Positions 1 to 7,600 of a stretch of DNA of 15,954 bases are shown here, in pieces. This stretch comes from Pseudomonadota bacterium (lineage in GTDB: Bacteria; Myxococcota; Myxococcia; Myxococcales; Myxococcaceae), in the NCBI GenBank assembly GCA_023424585.1, contig JAFADT010000638.1, forward strand, positions 1-15,954. The letters are read 5' to 3'. Numbering within the stretch: position 1 is the stretch's first letter; every line of letters starts with the position of its first letter. The notes below the pieces were generated by a model that saw only the letters and a list, made by a program, of their open reading frames with translations, made no database searches and was not told the origin of the DNA. Made by a program: the position numbers and the translations under genes.

Positions 1-311
1 GCCTCCAACTGCTTCATCTCCGCCGCCACGGTGCTCACCGGGCCCGCGCCGTCCATGACCTCGGACACGGCGCTGCGGCCGGACATCTCGCCCACGTCCT
101 GGCTGAAGTAGCCAATGGTGACGCCCCGGTCGATGGAGACCTGCCCCTCGTCCGGGTACTCCTGGCCGGTCATCATCCGGAACAGCGTCGTCTTGCCCGC
201 GCCGTTCGGGCCCACCAGCCCCACCTTTTCCCCCTTGTGGAGCGCGGCGGACGCCTCCACGAAGAGGATCTGCTGACCGTGCTGCTTGCCGATGTTGTCG
301 AGACGGATCAT
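1..311 (-). CDS. ABC-F family ATPase, N-terminal fragment (cut by window edge)
   Basis: The visible 103 residues begin MIRLDNIGKQHGQQ and contain a clear Walker A, GPNGAGKTT, at residues 34-42. They are followed by the GYFSQDVGEM stretch that corresponds to the Q-loop region of the first nucleotide-binding domain. There is no membrane segment. The order (short beta strand, Walker A, 'YFSQ') is that of soluble ABC-F proteins, the EttA/Uup type that act on the ribosome or related translation factors, rather than a transporter subunit. The signature motif, Walker B, linker and second ABC domain lie outside the window, so the subfamily cannot be decided. The ATG at 309-311 is chosen because family members start just before the first strand; I see no SD upstream of it. 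The family assignment is firm; the exact role is not. Confidence 0.88.
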   Translation of the reverse strand, partial: MIRLDNIGKQHGQQILFVEASAALHKGEKVGLVGPNGAGKTTLFRMMTGQEYPDEGQVSIDRGVTIGYFSQDVGEMSGRSAVSEVMDGAGPVSTVAAEMKQLE

Positions 312-477
312 GTGCGTACCGAGGAGGCCCGGGGAATCAGGCGGCGCGCCCTTATGCCACGAGCCGCCCGCCAGCGGGATGCTTCCGAACCCCCGACGGC
401 CTCCAGCCCATCCCCGCGGCCGGGCAGGCAGGCCCCCGCCAGGGATTCCGCCCGACCTGGAACCTGGAGCGCGGCGC

Positions 478-840
478 TCAGGCGTCCCGGTGCACCGTGC
501 CCGGGGAGAACGCCGGGGTGCAGATGGCCACGTACTCCGCGCCCTCCTCCAGGGGGGTGCTGTAGCGGACCCACTCGCCGGGCTCGCACACCACCGTCTG
601 GCCGGCGTGCACGTCCATCACCCCGCCCTTGTGCTCCACGCGCAGCGTGCCCGCGAGCACCAGGGTGATTTCACGGAACTCGGGCGTCTGCCCCGGCTCC
701 TCCCACCCGCCCGGGCTGCGCATGTGGGCCACGCTGATGTTGGACGTCTTGGAGTTCACCCGCCCCACGTACTCGTCGATGAGCTTCGGCTTGTTGCCCA
801 CCGCCGTCACACGGATGGGCTTCGGGATGAGCGTGGGCAT
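478..840 (-). CDS. small single-domain cupin protein
   Basis: A 120-residue protein that fits one cupin beta barrel. Motif 1 lies around residues 45-64 (WEEPGQTPEFREITLVLAG) and motif 2 around 80-95 (GQTVVCEPGEWVRYS). The glycine turns and the PG of motif 2 are conserved. However, the usual HxH of motif 1 is replaced by QTPEF and the motif 2 histidine is replaced by Trp-Val, so the standard metal site is absent. The whole barrel is present and there is no signal peptide, so it should be cytoplasmic. The ATG at 838-840 is preceded by GGAG seven nucleotides upstream. A 13-nt palindrome (467-479) overlaps the stop codon and may help end transcription. It is divergent from the B3/4 gene across 76 nt. 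Its substrate cannot be predicted; a small-molecule-binding or sensor role is possible. Confidence 0.85.
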   Translation of the reverse strand: MPTLIPKPIRVTAVGNKPKLIDEYVGRVNSKTSNISVAHMRSPGGWEEPGQTPEFREITLVLAGTLRVEHKGGVMDVHAGQTVVCEPGEWVRYSTPLEEGAEYVAICTPAFSPGTVHRDA

Positions 841-904
841 GCGAAGGCTCCAGGTGGCGACGAAGGAAACAGCGGCGCGGTCCCTACCCTACCAGCGCGT
901 GGCG

Positions 905-910
905 TAGAGT
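905..910 (+). promoter_or_regulatory. candidate -10 element for a leaderless B3/4 transcript
   Basis: TAGAGT ends six nucleotides before the GTG start codon at 917. A TAnnnT hexamer at this distance would place the transcription start on the start codon itself. No convincing SD precedes the GTG and I see no good -35 box, so this is a positional inference only. Confidence 0.3.
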
Positions 911-916
911 GCCGCC

Positions 917-1543
917 GTGCTGACCGTCGACAACCACCCCTTCCTCGACCTCATCGCGTTCACCTCCTCCTTCCCCGCTCCCCTGGGGGACCTGCCCGCG
1001 CCCGACTGGCTGCAGGCCCTGCTGAAGCCCGGCGCCACCGCGCCGCTCCAGAGCGACGACGCGGTCCGGGGCGCCGTGCGGGACCTGCTCCGCCACGGCG
1101 GCTACAAGCCCACGGGCCGGGGCAAGCCCGCGTCCGAGTACCTGGTGCGCGCCGCCGGCGACGGCACGCTGGGCACCATCAACGCCGCGGTGGACGCATG
1201 CAACGCCGTGTCGCTGCACAGCGGCCTGCCCATCAGCGTCGTGGACCTGGACCGCGCCCGGGAGCCCTTCCGCGCCTCCATCGCCATCCAGGGCGACCGC
1301 TACGTCTTCAACGCCTCCGGGCAGACCATCGACCTGGAGGGCCTCCTGTGCCTCTTCGACGCGCAGGGCCCGTGCGCCAACGCGGTGAAGGACGCCCAGC
1401 GCACCAAGACGGACGCCACCACGCGCCGCACCCTCACGCTGCTGTGGGGCACGAAGGAGCTGCCGGGCCACACCGAGCGCGCCTTCACGTGGTACCGCGA
1501 GCTGCTGGAGCGCCTGGGCGCCACCGTCGAGCGCGTGCGCTGA
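917..1543 (+). CDS. stand-alone B3/B4 domain protein (PheT-editing-domain-like)
   Basis: The 208 residues match the B3/B4 fold of the phenylalanyl-tRNA synthetase beta subunit, the domain that hydrolyses mischarged Tyr-tRNA(Phe). The most typical stretch is residues 87-113 (TLGTINAAVDACNAVSLHSG, then LPISVVDLDRA), followed by the strand/turn region around 120-145. No catalytic synthetase core or anticodon-binding domain is present, so this is one of the free-standing versions, proposed in general to act as trans-editing or tRNA-binding factors. That role is inference here. The start is GTG at 917; only a weak GAG lies upstream, and the only alternative support is the TAGAGT hexamer at 905-910. 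It is convergent with gluconokinase, with six nucleotides between the stops. Confidence 0.85.
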   Translation: MLTVDNHPFLDLIAFTSSFPAPLGDLPAPDWLQALLKPGATAPLQSDDAVRGAVRDLLRHGGYKPTGRGKPASEYLVRAAGDGTLGTINAAVDACNAVSLHSGLPISVVDLDRAREPFRASIAIQGDRYVFNASGQTIDLEGLLCLFDAQGPCANAVKDAQRTKTDATTRRTLTLLWGTKELPGHTERAFTWYRELLERLGATVERVR

Positions 1544-1549
1544 GGAGGC

Positions 1550-2062
1550 CTATGCCCGGGGCCCTCCCACGTGGGGCTTCAGCCCCACCCCGTCCAGGAT
1601 GCGCTGGACCACGTCGCCCGCCGGGGGCGTCACGTCCACGGTGAACACGTCGTCGGGCACCTCCAGGGCCGCCAGCTGGCTGTCGAGCAGCGCCGCCGGC
1701 ATGAAGTGCCCCAGGCGCTGCTGGAGCCGCTCGCGGATGAGGGACGCGGGCGCGTGCAGGTACACCCAGCGCTCACGCTGGGGGTCCACGGTGAGGCGCT
1801 CGCGGTAGCGCCGCTTGAGGCCGGAGAACGCCAGCACCAGGTCCTCGCCCGCGTCCAGCGCCTTCACCAGCCGCGCGCGCAGCAGCTCCAGCCAGGGCTG
1901 CCGGTCCACGTCCGTCAGCGGCGTGCCCGCGGCCATCTTCCGGCGGTTCTCCACGGAGTGCAGGTCGTCCGCGTCCACGAACGTCCACCCCAGCCGGTCC
2001 GCGAGCTCCCGGCCCACCGTGGACTTCCCGCTGCCTGAAACGCCCATGACGATGACCACCAT
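1550..2062 (-). CDS. gntK: gluconokinase (carbohydrate kinase, GntK type)
   Basis: A 170-residue cytoplasmic P-loop kinase predicted to phosphorylate D-gluconate to 6-phosphogluconate with ATP, feeding the pentose phosphate or Entner-Doudoroff route. Walker A is GVSGSGKST at residues 7-15. The gluconate-binding region DADDLHSVENRRKMAAGTPL at 30-49 and the DRQPWLELL that follows are typical of the family. The lid region is QRLGHFMPAALLDSQLAALE (115-134). The usual CSALK motif reads FSGLK at 79-83, a mild variant. Length matches E. coli GntK (about 175). The ATG at 2060-2062 is preferred over upstream starts because it directly opens the first strand (MVVIVMG) and has GGGAGG upstream; the longer frame adds a non-homologous Arg/Gly-rich leader. 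No gluconate transporter, gnt regulator or dehydrogenase lies next to it. Confidence 0.9.
   Translation of the reverse strand: MVVIVMGVSGSGKSTVGRELADRLGWTFVDADDLHSVENRRKMAAGTPLTDVDRQPWLELLRARLVKALDAGEDLVLAFSGLKRRYRERLTVDPQRERWVYLHAPASLIRERLQQRLGHFMPAALLDSQLAALEVPDDVFTVDVTPPAGDVVQRILDGVGLKPHVGGPRA
1571..1588. terminator. hairpin that may terminate the B3/4 transcript
   Basis: GTGGGGC, loop TTCA, GCCCCAC: a perfect 7-bp stem with a tetraloop, 27 nt beyond the B3/4 stop and inside the last codons of gntK. There is no T tract after it, so it would at best be a weak intrinsic terminator. Confidence 0.3.
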
Positions 2063-2245
2063 GCGTCCGCCACCTCCCTCGCGCTGTCCTTGAATGCTGG
2101 CGCCTCCGCGCGCCCGGCGCCACGCGGGAAGCCCGGCGCGTGACACACCGGACATCCCGCCCGGAGGGCCGTGAGCGTCCGCTGCCCAACGCCCGCGCTC
2201 CCGCCCCTCACGCTCCACCGGGGAACCGCTACCCTGGCGCGCATC

Positions 2246-3064
2246 ATGAGCCCCGTGGGTGTGAACTCCGGCCGGACGCTCGTCCGGCTCCTGTCCTGCA
2301 TCGTCCTGGGCTCGGTGGCGCTGGCCGCCTGCCGGGACCCCGCCGCCGCGTCCGGCACCGCCCTCTTCGTCACCACCGAGTTCGAGTCCTCGCTCAACCT
2401 CGACCGGCTGCGCGTCTCCGCCACCGCCGAGGGCGCCTCCGTGCCCACCACGCTGCTCCCCCAGGACTCCAGCCGCGCGCTCCAGAGCGGCGAGACCTTC
2501 CGCGTCCTCCTGGACGGCGCCGTCGACGGCACCCAGGCCACCGTCCGCGTGGAGGGCCTGCGCGGCGACACCGCCGGGGTCGCCGCCGGCGAGGCCACCG
2601 CCACCGTGCGCGCGGGCTACGAGGTGGAGGTCACCGTGCGGCTGACCGCCACCCCCACCGGCACCTTCTGCCTGGACTGCCCGGACGGCTGCTGCCGCGA
2701 GGGCGTGTGCACCGCGCGCACGTTCCGCTCGTGCGGCGTGGGCGGCGTCGCCTGCGAGCTCTGCGACGACACGCGCGCCGACACCTGCACCGGCCGGGGC
2801 ACCTGCGGCTGCGGAGACGGCCCCGCGTGCGGCGCCAACACCGACCGCTGCGCCATGGGCCGGTGCTTCTGCGGCCTCGGCAACGCGTGCGGCCCGGGCC
2901 TGGCGTGCATCAACGGCTTCTGCCGCTGCGACCCGTCCACCTGCGCGGGCTGCTGCGACGGCAACAGCTGCATCCCCGCCCCCAACAAGAACCAGTGCGG
3001 CAAGGACGGCGCGGCCTGTAGGAAGTGCGACAAGCGGTGCAACCCCGACGGCAGCTGCGACTGA
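2246..3064 (+). CDS. Cys-rich lipoprotein with two copies of a CC module
   Basis: A 272-residue predicted lipoprotein. The N-terminus has Arg, a hydrophobic stretch and the lipobox LAAC, so Cys29 would be the lipidated residue; the next residues (RDPAAA) are compatible with outer-membrane export. Residues about 36-140 are Thr/Val-rich alternating strands (a probable beta-sandwich). Residues 142-272 contain 28 cysteines. Two modules with nearly identical spacing are seen, at 142-173 and 228-261: CC, then Cys at +5, Cys-Gly at +8 or +9, Cys at +7, Cys at +3. Between them lie two CxCGxGxACG units (around 187-196 and 207-216). The ATG at 2246 is chosen because it gives a proper signal peptide; an upstream in-frame ATG (2171) would bury it. 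There is no SD. Such Cys-rich surface lipoproteins are common in myxobacteria. Function unknown; enzyme names sometimes attached to similar proteins have no support here. Confidence 0.85.
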   Translation: MSPVGVNSGRTLVRLLSCIVLGSVALAACRDPAAASGTALFVTTEFESSLNLDRLRVSATAEGASVPTTLLPQDSSRALQSGETFRVLLDGAVDGTQATVRVEGLRGDTAGVAAGEATATVRAGYEVEVTVRLTATPTGTFCLDCPDGCCREGVCTARTFRSCGVGGVACELCDDTRADTCTGRGTCGCGDGPACGANTDRCAMGRCFCGLGNACGPGLACINGFCRCDPSTCAGCCDGNSCIPAPNKNQCGKDGAACRKCDKRCNPDGSCD

Positions 3065-3073
3065 CGCCGGGCC

Positions 3074-5155
3074 CTACCGCACGGTGAACGGGCGCGAGCT
3101 GCCCGAGTACGGATGCACGCGCCCGTCCCAGCCGGACTTCCAGTTCCCCTCGTGCACCAGCCGGTAGGTGCCCGGCGGCGTGTCCGTGGAGATGGGCCAG
3201 GTGATGCGCACCAGCGAGCACGCGAGCGTGGGCACGCAGTACTCGCGCTGCCAGTGGTACAGCGCGACGCCGTCCCCGTCGTTCGCCACGTCCTTCCACG
3301 AGCCATCCGGCTGCCGCTGCTGCACGCGCAGGAAGGTGCCGCCCAGCTTCAGGTCATTGCGTGGATGGCCGCCCCAGAAGGTGACGCTCGCCGTGTCGCC
3401 CCGCGAGTAGGACGCCTTCGCCTCCTCCGCGACGGAGCCGAAGTCCACCCAGAGCAGCTTGTCGTCGAACACCACGCCGGGCTGGAGCCCCACCACCGCG
3501 CCGCGCAGGTCCCGCGGCGTGGGCCCGGGCGGCACGGCCGTCCCGTCGCGCAGGCTGGCCGCGAGCCCCGCGAAGGACTGCTGGAGCGCCGCCAGCGTCC
3601 ACGGGCCGAAGTGCGTGGACGCGCCCTCGTAGTCCTGGCGCGCGTACTCCTCGCGCGTGGCCACGTAGCCCGAATAGGCGTTGGCCAGCCCCGCGATGAC
3701 CACGTCCGTCACGCCCGCGCCCGCAAGCTGCGCGCGCACCGTGTCGCGCAGCCGGCGGCCCGCCATGGTGGTCACCTCGAAGGGCACCGCCACCAGCGCC
3801 AGCGGCCCCACCGTCACCACCTGGAGGGGCAGCACCTCCGGGGACCACGGGTAGGGCTTCATGGTGCCCATCTCCAGGACGATGGGCTTCTCCCCCTGGC
3901 AGGGCGTGGTGACGGCGGCGCAGGTGAACTGGCTCCACACGTCGTGCACGGACTCGCACGTGGCCCCCTCCGAGCCGAAGCCGGGCCCGTCCTCCGCGCC
4001 CGCCAGCATGGACAGGCCGATGGCCGCGGGGCAGGTGCGGTGCGCGCTGCCGTCCGCGAACTCGGGCGCGACGTCCACGGCGTCCATCTTCACGTAGGTG
4101 TGCCGGTAGTCCACGCCGCCCATCACCGGCATCGCGGCGTGGGTCCACAGGTGCACGGCGAAGTCGTACTGCTTCTTCGCGGCCAGGGCCGCGTCCTCGA
4201 AGTCGTCCGCGCCGCCGCCGTTCGTGCCCCCCAGGATGTTGGGCGTGACGTCGCCCTCGTTCGAGTTCGCGAACGCCGCGACGAAGGTGTCCGGGCCGCC
4301 GGGCGTCCGCCCTCCCTGCTCCACCTCGAACAGGTGCGCCGCGAGCCCCTTGTTGTCGCCGCTGATGAGGTGGTTGGTGTTTCCGAACGACGTGCCGTGC
4401 ACGGCGAACCAGTCGATGAGCCCCAGCTCGCGCCCGTCCGCGCCCGTCATCCGCAGGACCGTCATGCGCGTGTCCACGTTGGCGCGGTAGCGGGCGCGCT
4501 CGGCCTCGGGGTTTCGCAGGTAGGCCTCCGGGGAGCGGTTGGCGCTGGCGCCGTACAGGTCCCCGGAGGACAGCCGCAGCGAGCCCTCGGCCAGGCGCGC
4601 GTTGGCGCGCACGATGGAGTCCGTGATGCCGGAGACGATGGCCTCGAAGTTCTGGGGCACGAAGCCGAAGGTGGTCAGGTTGTAGAGCGTGTAGTGGCTG
4701 AAGCCGCCCGGCCCGGAGTGCGTGTGCGTGCCGCTGAGCAGCACGTTCTCGTCGGAGAACGCGTCGCCCAGCTTCGCGCGCAGCCGCTCCACCACCTGCT
4801 GCTTCACCGCCTGGAACACCATGCCCAGGTCCGCGCTGACGAAGGCCACCCGGCGGCCGTTGCACGGCGAGGCGATGACGAACGCCCGCGAGTACAGCCG
4901 CAGGTGGAGGCCCTCCGTCTTCTGGGCCACCTGCCCGTAGCCCATCATCCCCACCTCCGCCGCGGGCCCCGTGATGTCCGAGCGCGCCGCGCCGATGAGG
5001 AAGCGCGCGGACCCCGCGCACGCGTTCCCTCCGGGCGCCGCCGGGGCCTCCGCGCGCGCCGTGGGCAGCCCGGGCCTGTCCCCCGGCCCCAGCGCCAGCG
5101 CGCAGCCCAGCAGCAACCCGAGCACGGGGGCGAGGCGGGCGTTCAGCGTGCGCAT
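3074..5155 (-). CDS. secreted neutral/alkaline ceramidase
   Basis: A 693-residue enzyme predicted to hydrolyse the N-acyl bond of ceramide to sphingosine and fatty acid. Residues 1 to about 36 form a signal peptide (hydrophobic VLGLLLGCALAL, then a likely cleavage near ARAEA). The neutral ceramidase catalytic domain spans about 50-540, with GTHTHSGPGG at 142-151 (zinc ligand His144), the second zinc His at 253 (WFAVHGTSF), Glu460 in PFEVTTMAGRR, and Tyr497 in AYSGYVATREEY. A C-terminal Ig-like domain covers about 545-693. The spacing His144-His253 (109) and His253-Thr304 (51) equals that of the human enzyme as I remember it (His194, His303, Ser354). The serine motif GDVSPN is here GDVTPN, with Thr304 (codon ACG). 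The ATG at 5155 has GGAGG five nucleotides upstream and begins the signal peptide; the longer frame (5269) does not. It converges on the lipoprotein gene, nine nucleotides apart. Confidence 0.92.
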   Translation of the reverse strand: MRTLNARLAPVLGLLLGCALALGPGDRPGLPTARAEAPAAPGGNACAGSARFLIGAARSDITGPAAEVGMMGYGQVAQKTEGLHLRLYSRAFVIASPCNGRRVAFVSADLGMVFQAVKQQVVERLRAKLGDAFSDENVLLSGTHTHSGPGGFSHYTLYNLTTFGFVPQNFEAIVSGITDSIVRANARLAEGSLRLSSGDLYGASANRSPEAYLRNPEAERARYRANVDTRMTVLRMTGADGRELGLIDWFAVHGTSFGNTNHLISGDNKGLAAHLFEVEQGGRTPGGPDTFVAAFANSNEGDVTPNILGGTNGGGADDFEDAALAAKKQYDFAVHLWTHAAMPVMGGVDYRHTYVKMDAVDVAPEFADGSAHRTCPAAIGLSMLAGAEDGPGFGSEGATCESVHDVWSQFTCAAVTTPCQGEKPIVLEMGTMKPYPWSPEVLPLQVVTVGPLALVAVPFEVTTMAGRRLRDTVRAQLAGAGVTDVVIAGLANAYSGYVATREEYARQDYEGASTHFGPWTLAALQQSFAGLAASLRDGTAVPPGPTPRDLRGAVVGLQPGVVFDDKLLWVDFGSVAEEAKASYSRGDTASVTFWGGHPRNDLKLGGTFLRVQQRQPDGSWKDVANDGDGVALYHWQREYCVPTLACSLVRITWPISTDTPPGTYRLVHEGNWKSGWDGRVHPYSGSSRPFTVR

Positions 5156-5319
5156 GGCATCCTCCACGGCCTCCGGAAGCAAGAAGGCCCGGCGGCGGCG
5201 GCTCCCAGGGTGACGCCCCCGCCCACGGGAGGCAGCGCACGGGAGGGCAGGCCGTCCGGCGCTCCACATTCGAACACGGGAGCGCGGCGGATTCAGTCCA
5301 TTTCGCGGCAGCGGACGGG

Positions 5320-5349
5320 CGGCCCGCGCCTCCGCACGGACGCGGGCCG
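5320..5349 (-). terminator. GC-rich hairpin just after the histidine kinase stop
   Basis: GGCCCGCG (5321-5328) pairs with CGCGGGCC (5341-5348), extended by one outer C-G pair and an inner TCCG/CGGA stem (5331-5340). It starts two nucleotides past the kinase stop codon. No U-rich tail follows on the minus strand, so termination strength is uncertain. The rest of the 195-nt gap up to the ceramidase start contains the ceramidase SD and nothing else I recognise. Confidence 0.45.
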
Positions 5350-5350
5350 G

Positions 5351-7447
5351 TCAGGCCGCGGGCGCGGGCTGCGCGGAGGCGTTCAGGGTGACGCGGAAGG
5401 TGGCCCCGTGGCCCGGCGTGGACTCCACGGCGATGGTGCCGCCCAGCGCCCGCACGATGGTGTCGCAGATGGACAGGCCCAGGCCGGTGCCCTGGCCCGG
5501 CGCCTTGGTGGTGAAGAAGGGGTCGAAGATGCGGCGCGAGAGCTCCGGCGCGATGCCCCGGCCCGTGTCGCGCACGTCCACCACCACCCGGCCGTCATCG
5601 TCCGCGCGGGTGATGAGGCGGATCTCGTGCTCGTCCGTGAAGCCCTCCGGGATGGCGTGCGCGGCGTTGATGACCAGGTTGAGGAACACCTGGAACAGCT
5701 TGCCCTCGTTGGCGCGCACCGCCGGCACGGCGCCGTACTGCTTCACCAGCCGGGCGCGGGGGCGGATCTCGCTGGCCGCCATCTGCGCCACGGAGTCCAG
5801 CAGGCGGTGCAGGTCCACCGCCTCCTCGTGCGCGTCGTCCACGCGGGAGAAGACCTTGAGCTGGCGGACGATCTGCCGCATCCGCTCGGAGCCCTCGCGC
5901 GCGTCGTCCAGCACCTGCTGGTACTCCATCAGCTCCTCGGTGCCCAGGGGCCGCGGCATGGGGCCCAGCGCGCGGTGCAGGAACTCCAGGTTGGAGAGCA
6001 CGTAGGACAGCGGGTTGTTCAGCTCGTGCGCGATGCCCGCGGCCAGCATGCCCATGGAGGCCAGCCGGTCCCCCAGCATCAGCTGCGCCTGCATGTGCTT
6101 GCGCTCGGTGAAGTCGCGCGCCACCGTCACGCGCGCGGGCACGCCGTCGAAGAGCACGCCCAGCGTCACCAGGTCCGCGCTCACCACCTGCCCGTCGCGG
6201 CGCACCAGCGGCACCTCGTGCGAGCGGGCCGCCAGCGCCCCGTCCTGCGCCTCCTCCAGGTGGCGGCGCGCCACCTCCTGGTCCTCGCGCCGCACCAGGC
6301 CCAGCAGGTGCCGGCCCAGCAGCTCCGCCGGGTCCTGGTAGCCCAGGTAGTTGGCCATGGCCGGGTTCACCGACAGGAGCATGCCGTCCGTCGTGTGCAC
6401 CACCACGGGGTCCGGGAAGCCCTCGATGAGCAGGTGGAAGCCGGCCTCCGTGCGGCGCAGCGCCGTCTCCGTGCGCACGCGCAGCGCGTCCGTGGTGTGC
6501 TGCTCCAGCGCCAGCGACAGCGCGCCGGCCGCGCCGGACAAGAGCTTCACCTCCACGTGCGACCAGGGGCGCGCGTCGTCGCAGTTGTCGAAGCCGATGA
6601 AGCCGAACGCCTCGCCGTGCACCACCAGGGGCAGCACCAGCAGCGACCGGATGCCCTGCGCCAGGAGCACCGGCGCGTTGTCCGCGCCGAAGTCCTCCGG
6701 GGTGCCCTGCACGGCCTCGCCCCGGTGGAGCTGCTCCAGCTGGTGCCGCTCGAAGGCCTGGTCCACCGGCCACGCCTGCGTGTCCGGGTTCTCCAGCTCG
6801 CGCGAGACGCCGGGCGCGCACCACTCCGCGCGCTGGGACTGGAGGATCCGGCCGGAGGCGTCGCGGTGGAACTCGAAGACGTAGGCGCGGCTGGCGCCCG
6901 CGACGCGGCCCAGCGGCTCCAGGATGGAGTTGTACAAGTCCCCGGAGGTCTCCGGCGCGAGCAGCCGCCGCTGCACCTCCACCATGGCGCCCAGGTAGCG
7001 CTCGCGCGTGGCGGCGGCCTCCTCCGCCAGCCGTCGCGGGGTGACGTCCACCAGCGTGCCCAGCACGCCGCCCAGGTGCTCCGGGTCCCCCATGGCGGAC
7101 AGCTCCACCCAGCGCGGCTGCGTGCCGCCCGCCAGCCGCAGCTCCAGCCGCGCGGGCGTGTCCGTGCGAGCAGTCGCCGCGCGCAGGAGCGCCCGCGCCT
7201 GGTCCCGGTCCTCCGGGTGGAACAGCTCCACCAGGGCGCGGCCCGTCCACGCAGGCACGGGGGCGCCGACCAGCCGCTCCCACGCGGGGCTCGCCAGGAC
7301 GAGCCGGCCCGCGGCGTCCAGCTCGAAGAGCACCTCGCGCAAGAGCGACCCGGCGCGCTGGAAGCGACGCGTGTCCACGAGGTCGCTCGCCACGGAGGAC
7401 TGCCCCGGAGCAGCGGCGCTCCCCGTCTCGCGTTGCTCCTGCGCCAC
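5351..7447 (-). CDS. soluble PAS-GAF-PAS sensor histidine kinase
   Basis: A 698-residue cytoplasmic histidine kinase without membrane segments. Domains by residue: PAS 33-138 (VLFELDAAGRLVLASPAWER, ending VDVTPRR), GAF 153-315, second PAS 333-449 (ending RDFTERK), HisKA 453-538 with the phospho-acceptor His474 in GIAHELNNPL, and HATPase 578-690 with N-box Asn594 (NLVINAAHAI), G1 DTGRGI at 627-632 and G2 GQGTGLGLSI at 651-660. All catalytic boxes are intact. There is no receiver domain, and no response regulator gene next to it, so it is an orphan kinase. The start is GTG at 7447 because a perfect AAGGAGG lies five nucleotides upstream. The in-frame ATGs at 7462 and 7558 lack an SD, and the one at 7558 overlaps a candidate promoter. 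The signal sensed is unknown. Confidence 0.9.
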   Translation of the reverse strand: MAQEQRETGSAAAPGQSSVASDLVDTRRFQRAGSLLREVLFELDAAGRLVLASPAWERLVGAPVPAWTGRALVELFHPEDRDQARALLRAATARTDTPARLELRLAGGTQPRWVELSAMGDPEHLGGVLGTLVDVTPRRLAEEAAATRERYLGAMVEVQRRLLAPETSGDLYNSILEPLGRVAGASRAYVFEFHRDASGRILQSQRAEWCAPGVSRELENPDTQAWPVDQAFERHQLEQLHRGEAVQGTPEDFGADNAPVLLAQGIRSLLVLPLVVHGEAFGFIGFDNCDDARPWSHVEVKLLSGAAGALSLALEQHTTDALRVRTETALRRTEAGFHLLIEGFPDPVVVHTTDGMLLSVNPAMANYLGYQDPAELLGRHLLGLVRREDQEVARRHLEEAQDGALAARSHEVPLVRRDGQVVSADLVTLGVLFDGVPARVTVARDFTERKHMQAQLMLGDRLASMGMLAAGIAHELNNPLSYVLSNLEFLHRALGPMPRPLGTEELMEYQQVLDDAREGSERMRQIVRQLKVFSRVDDAHEEAVDLHRLLDSVAQMAASEIRPRARLVKQYGAVPAVRANEGKLFQVFLNLVINAAHAIPEGFTDEHEIRLITRADDDGRVVVDVRDTGRGIAPELSRRIFDPFFTTKAPGQGTGLGLSICDTIVRALGGTIAVESTPGHGATFRVTLNASAQPAPAA

Positions 7448-7553
7448 CGCGGCCTCCTTCATCACGGATGAGACGGAATGAAACCCTGGATTGGAGGGGA
7501 ACCCACCCGGTGCGTCCGAGCCCGAGCCCGCTCTCCGTCTCACCGCGGCCTGA

Positions 7554-7584
7554 AGCATAGGGCGCTCGAATGTTTCAAAGTCAA
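7554..7584 (-). promoter_or_regulatory. candidate sigma-70-like promoter of the histidine kinase
   Basis: On the minus strand TTGACT (7579-7584) is followed after 19 nt by TATGCT (7554-7559). The 19-nt spacer is longer than ideal. This patch is clearly AT-richer than its surroundings and sits in the 153-nt gap between the acyltransferase stop and the kinase start. If used, it gives a leader of roughly 100 nt before the GTG at 7447. Confidence 0.35.
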
Positions 7585-7600
7585 TGGACCCGCCAGCGTC

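Noticed and set aside
286..1644. A 452-codon plus-strand frame overlapping the cupin and B3/4 genes
   Set aside because: Pro/Arg/His-rich low-complexity translation in the wrong frame relative to two recognisable genes.
3113..7471. A 1452-codon plus-strand open frame opposite the ceramidase and histidine kinase
   Set aside because: It is an antisense shadow of two well-supported minus-strand genes, produced by high GC. The translation is His/Arg/Gln-rich with no domain.
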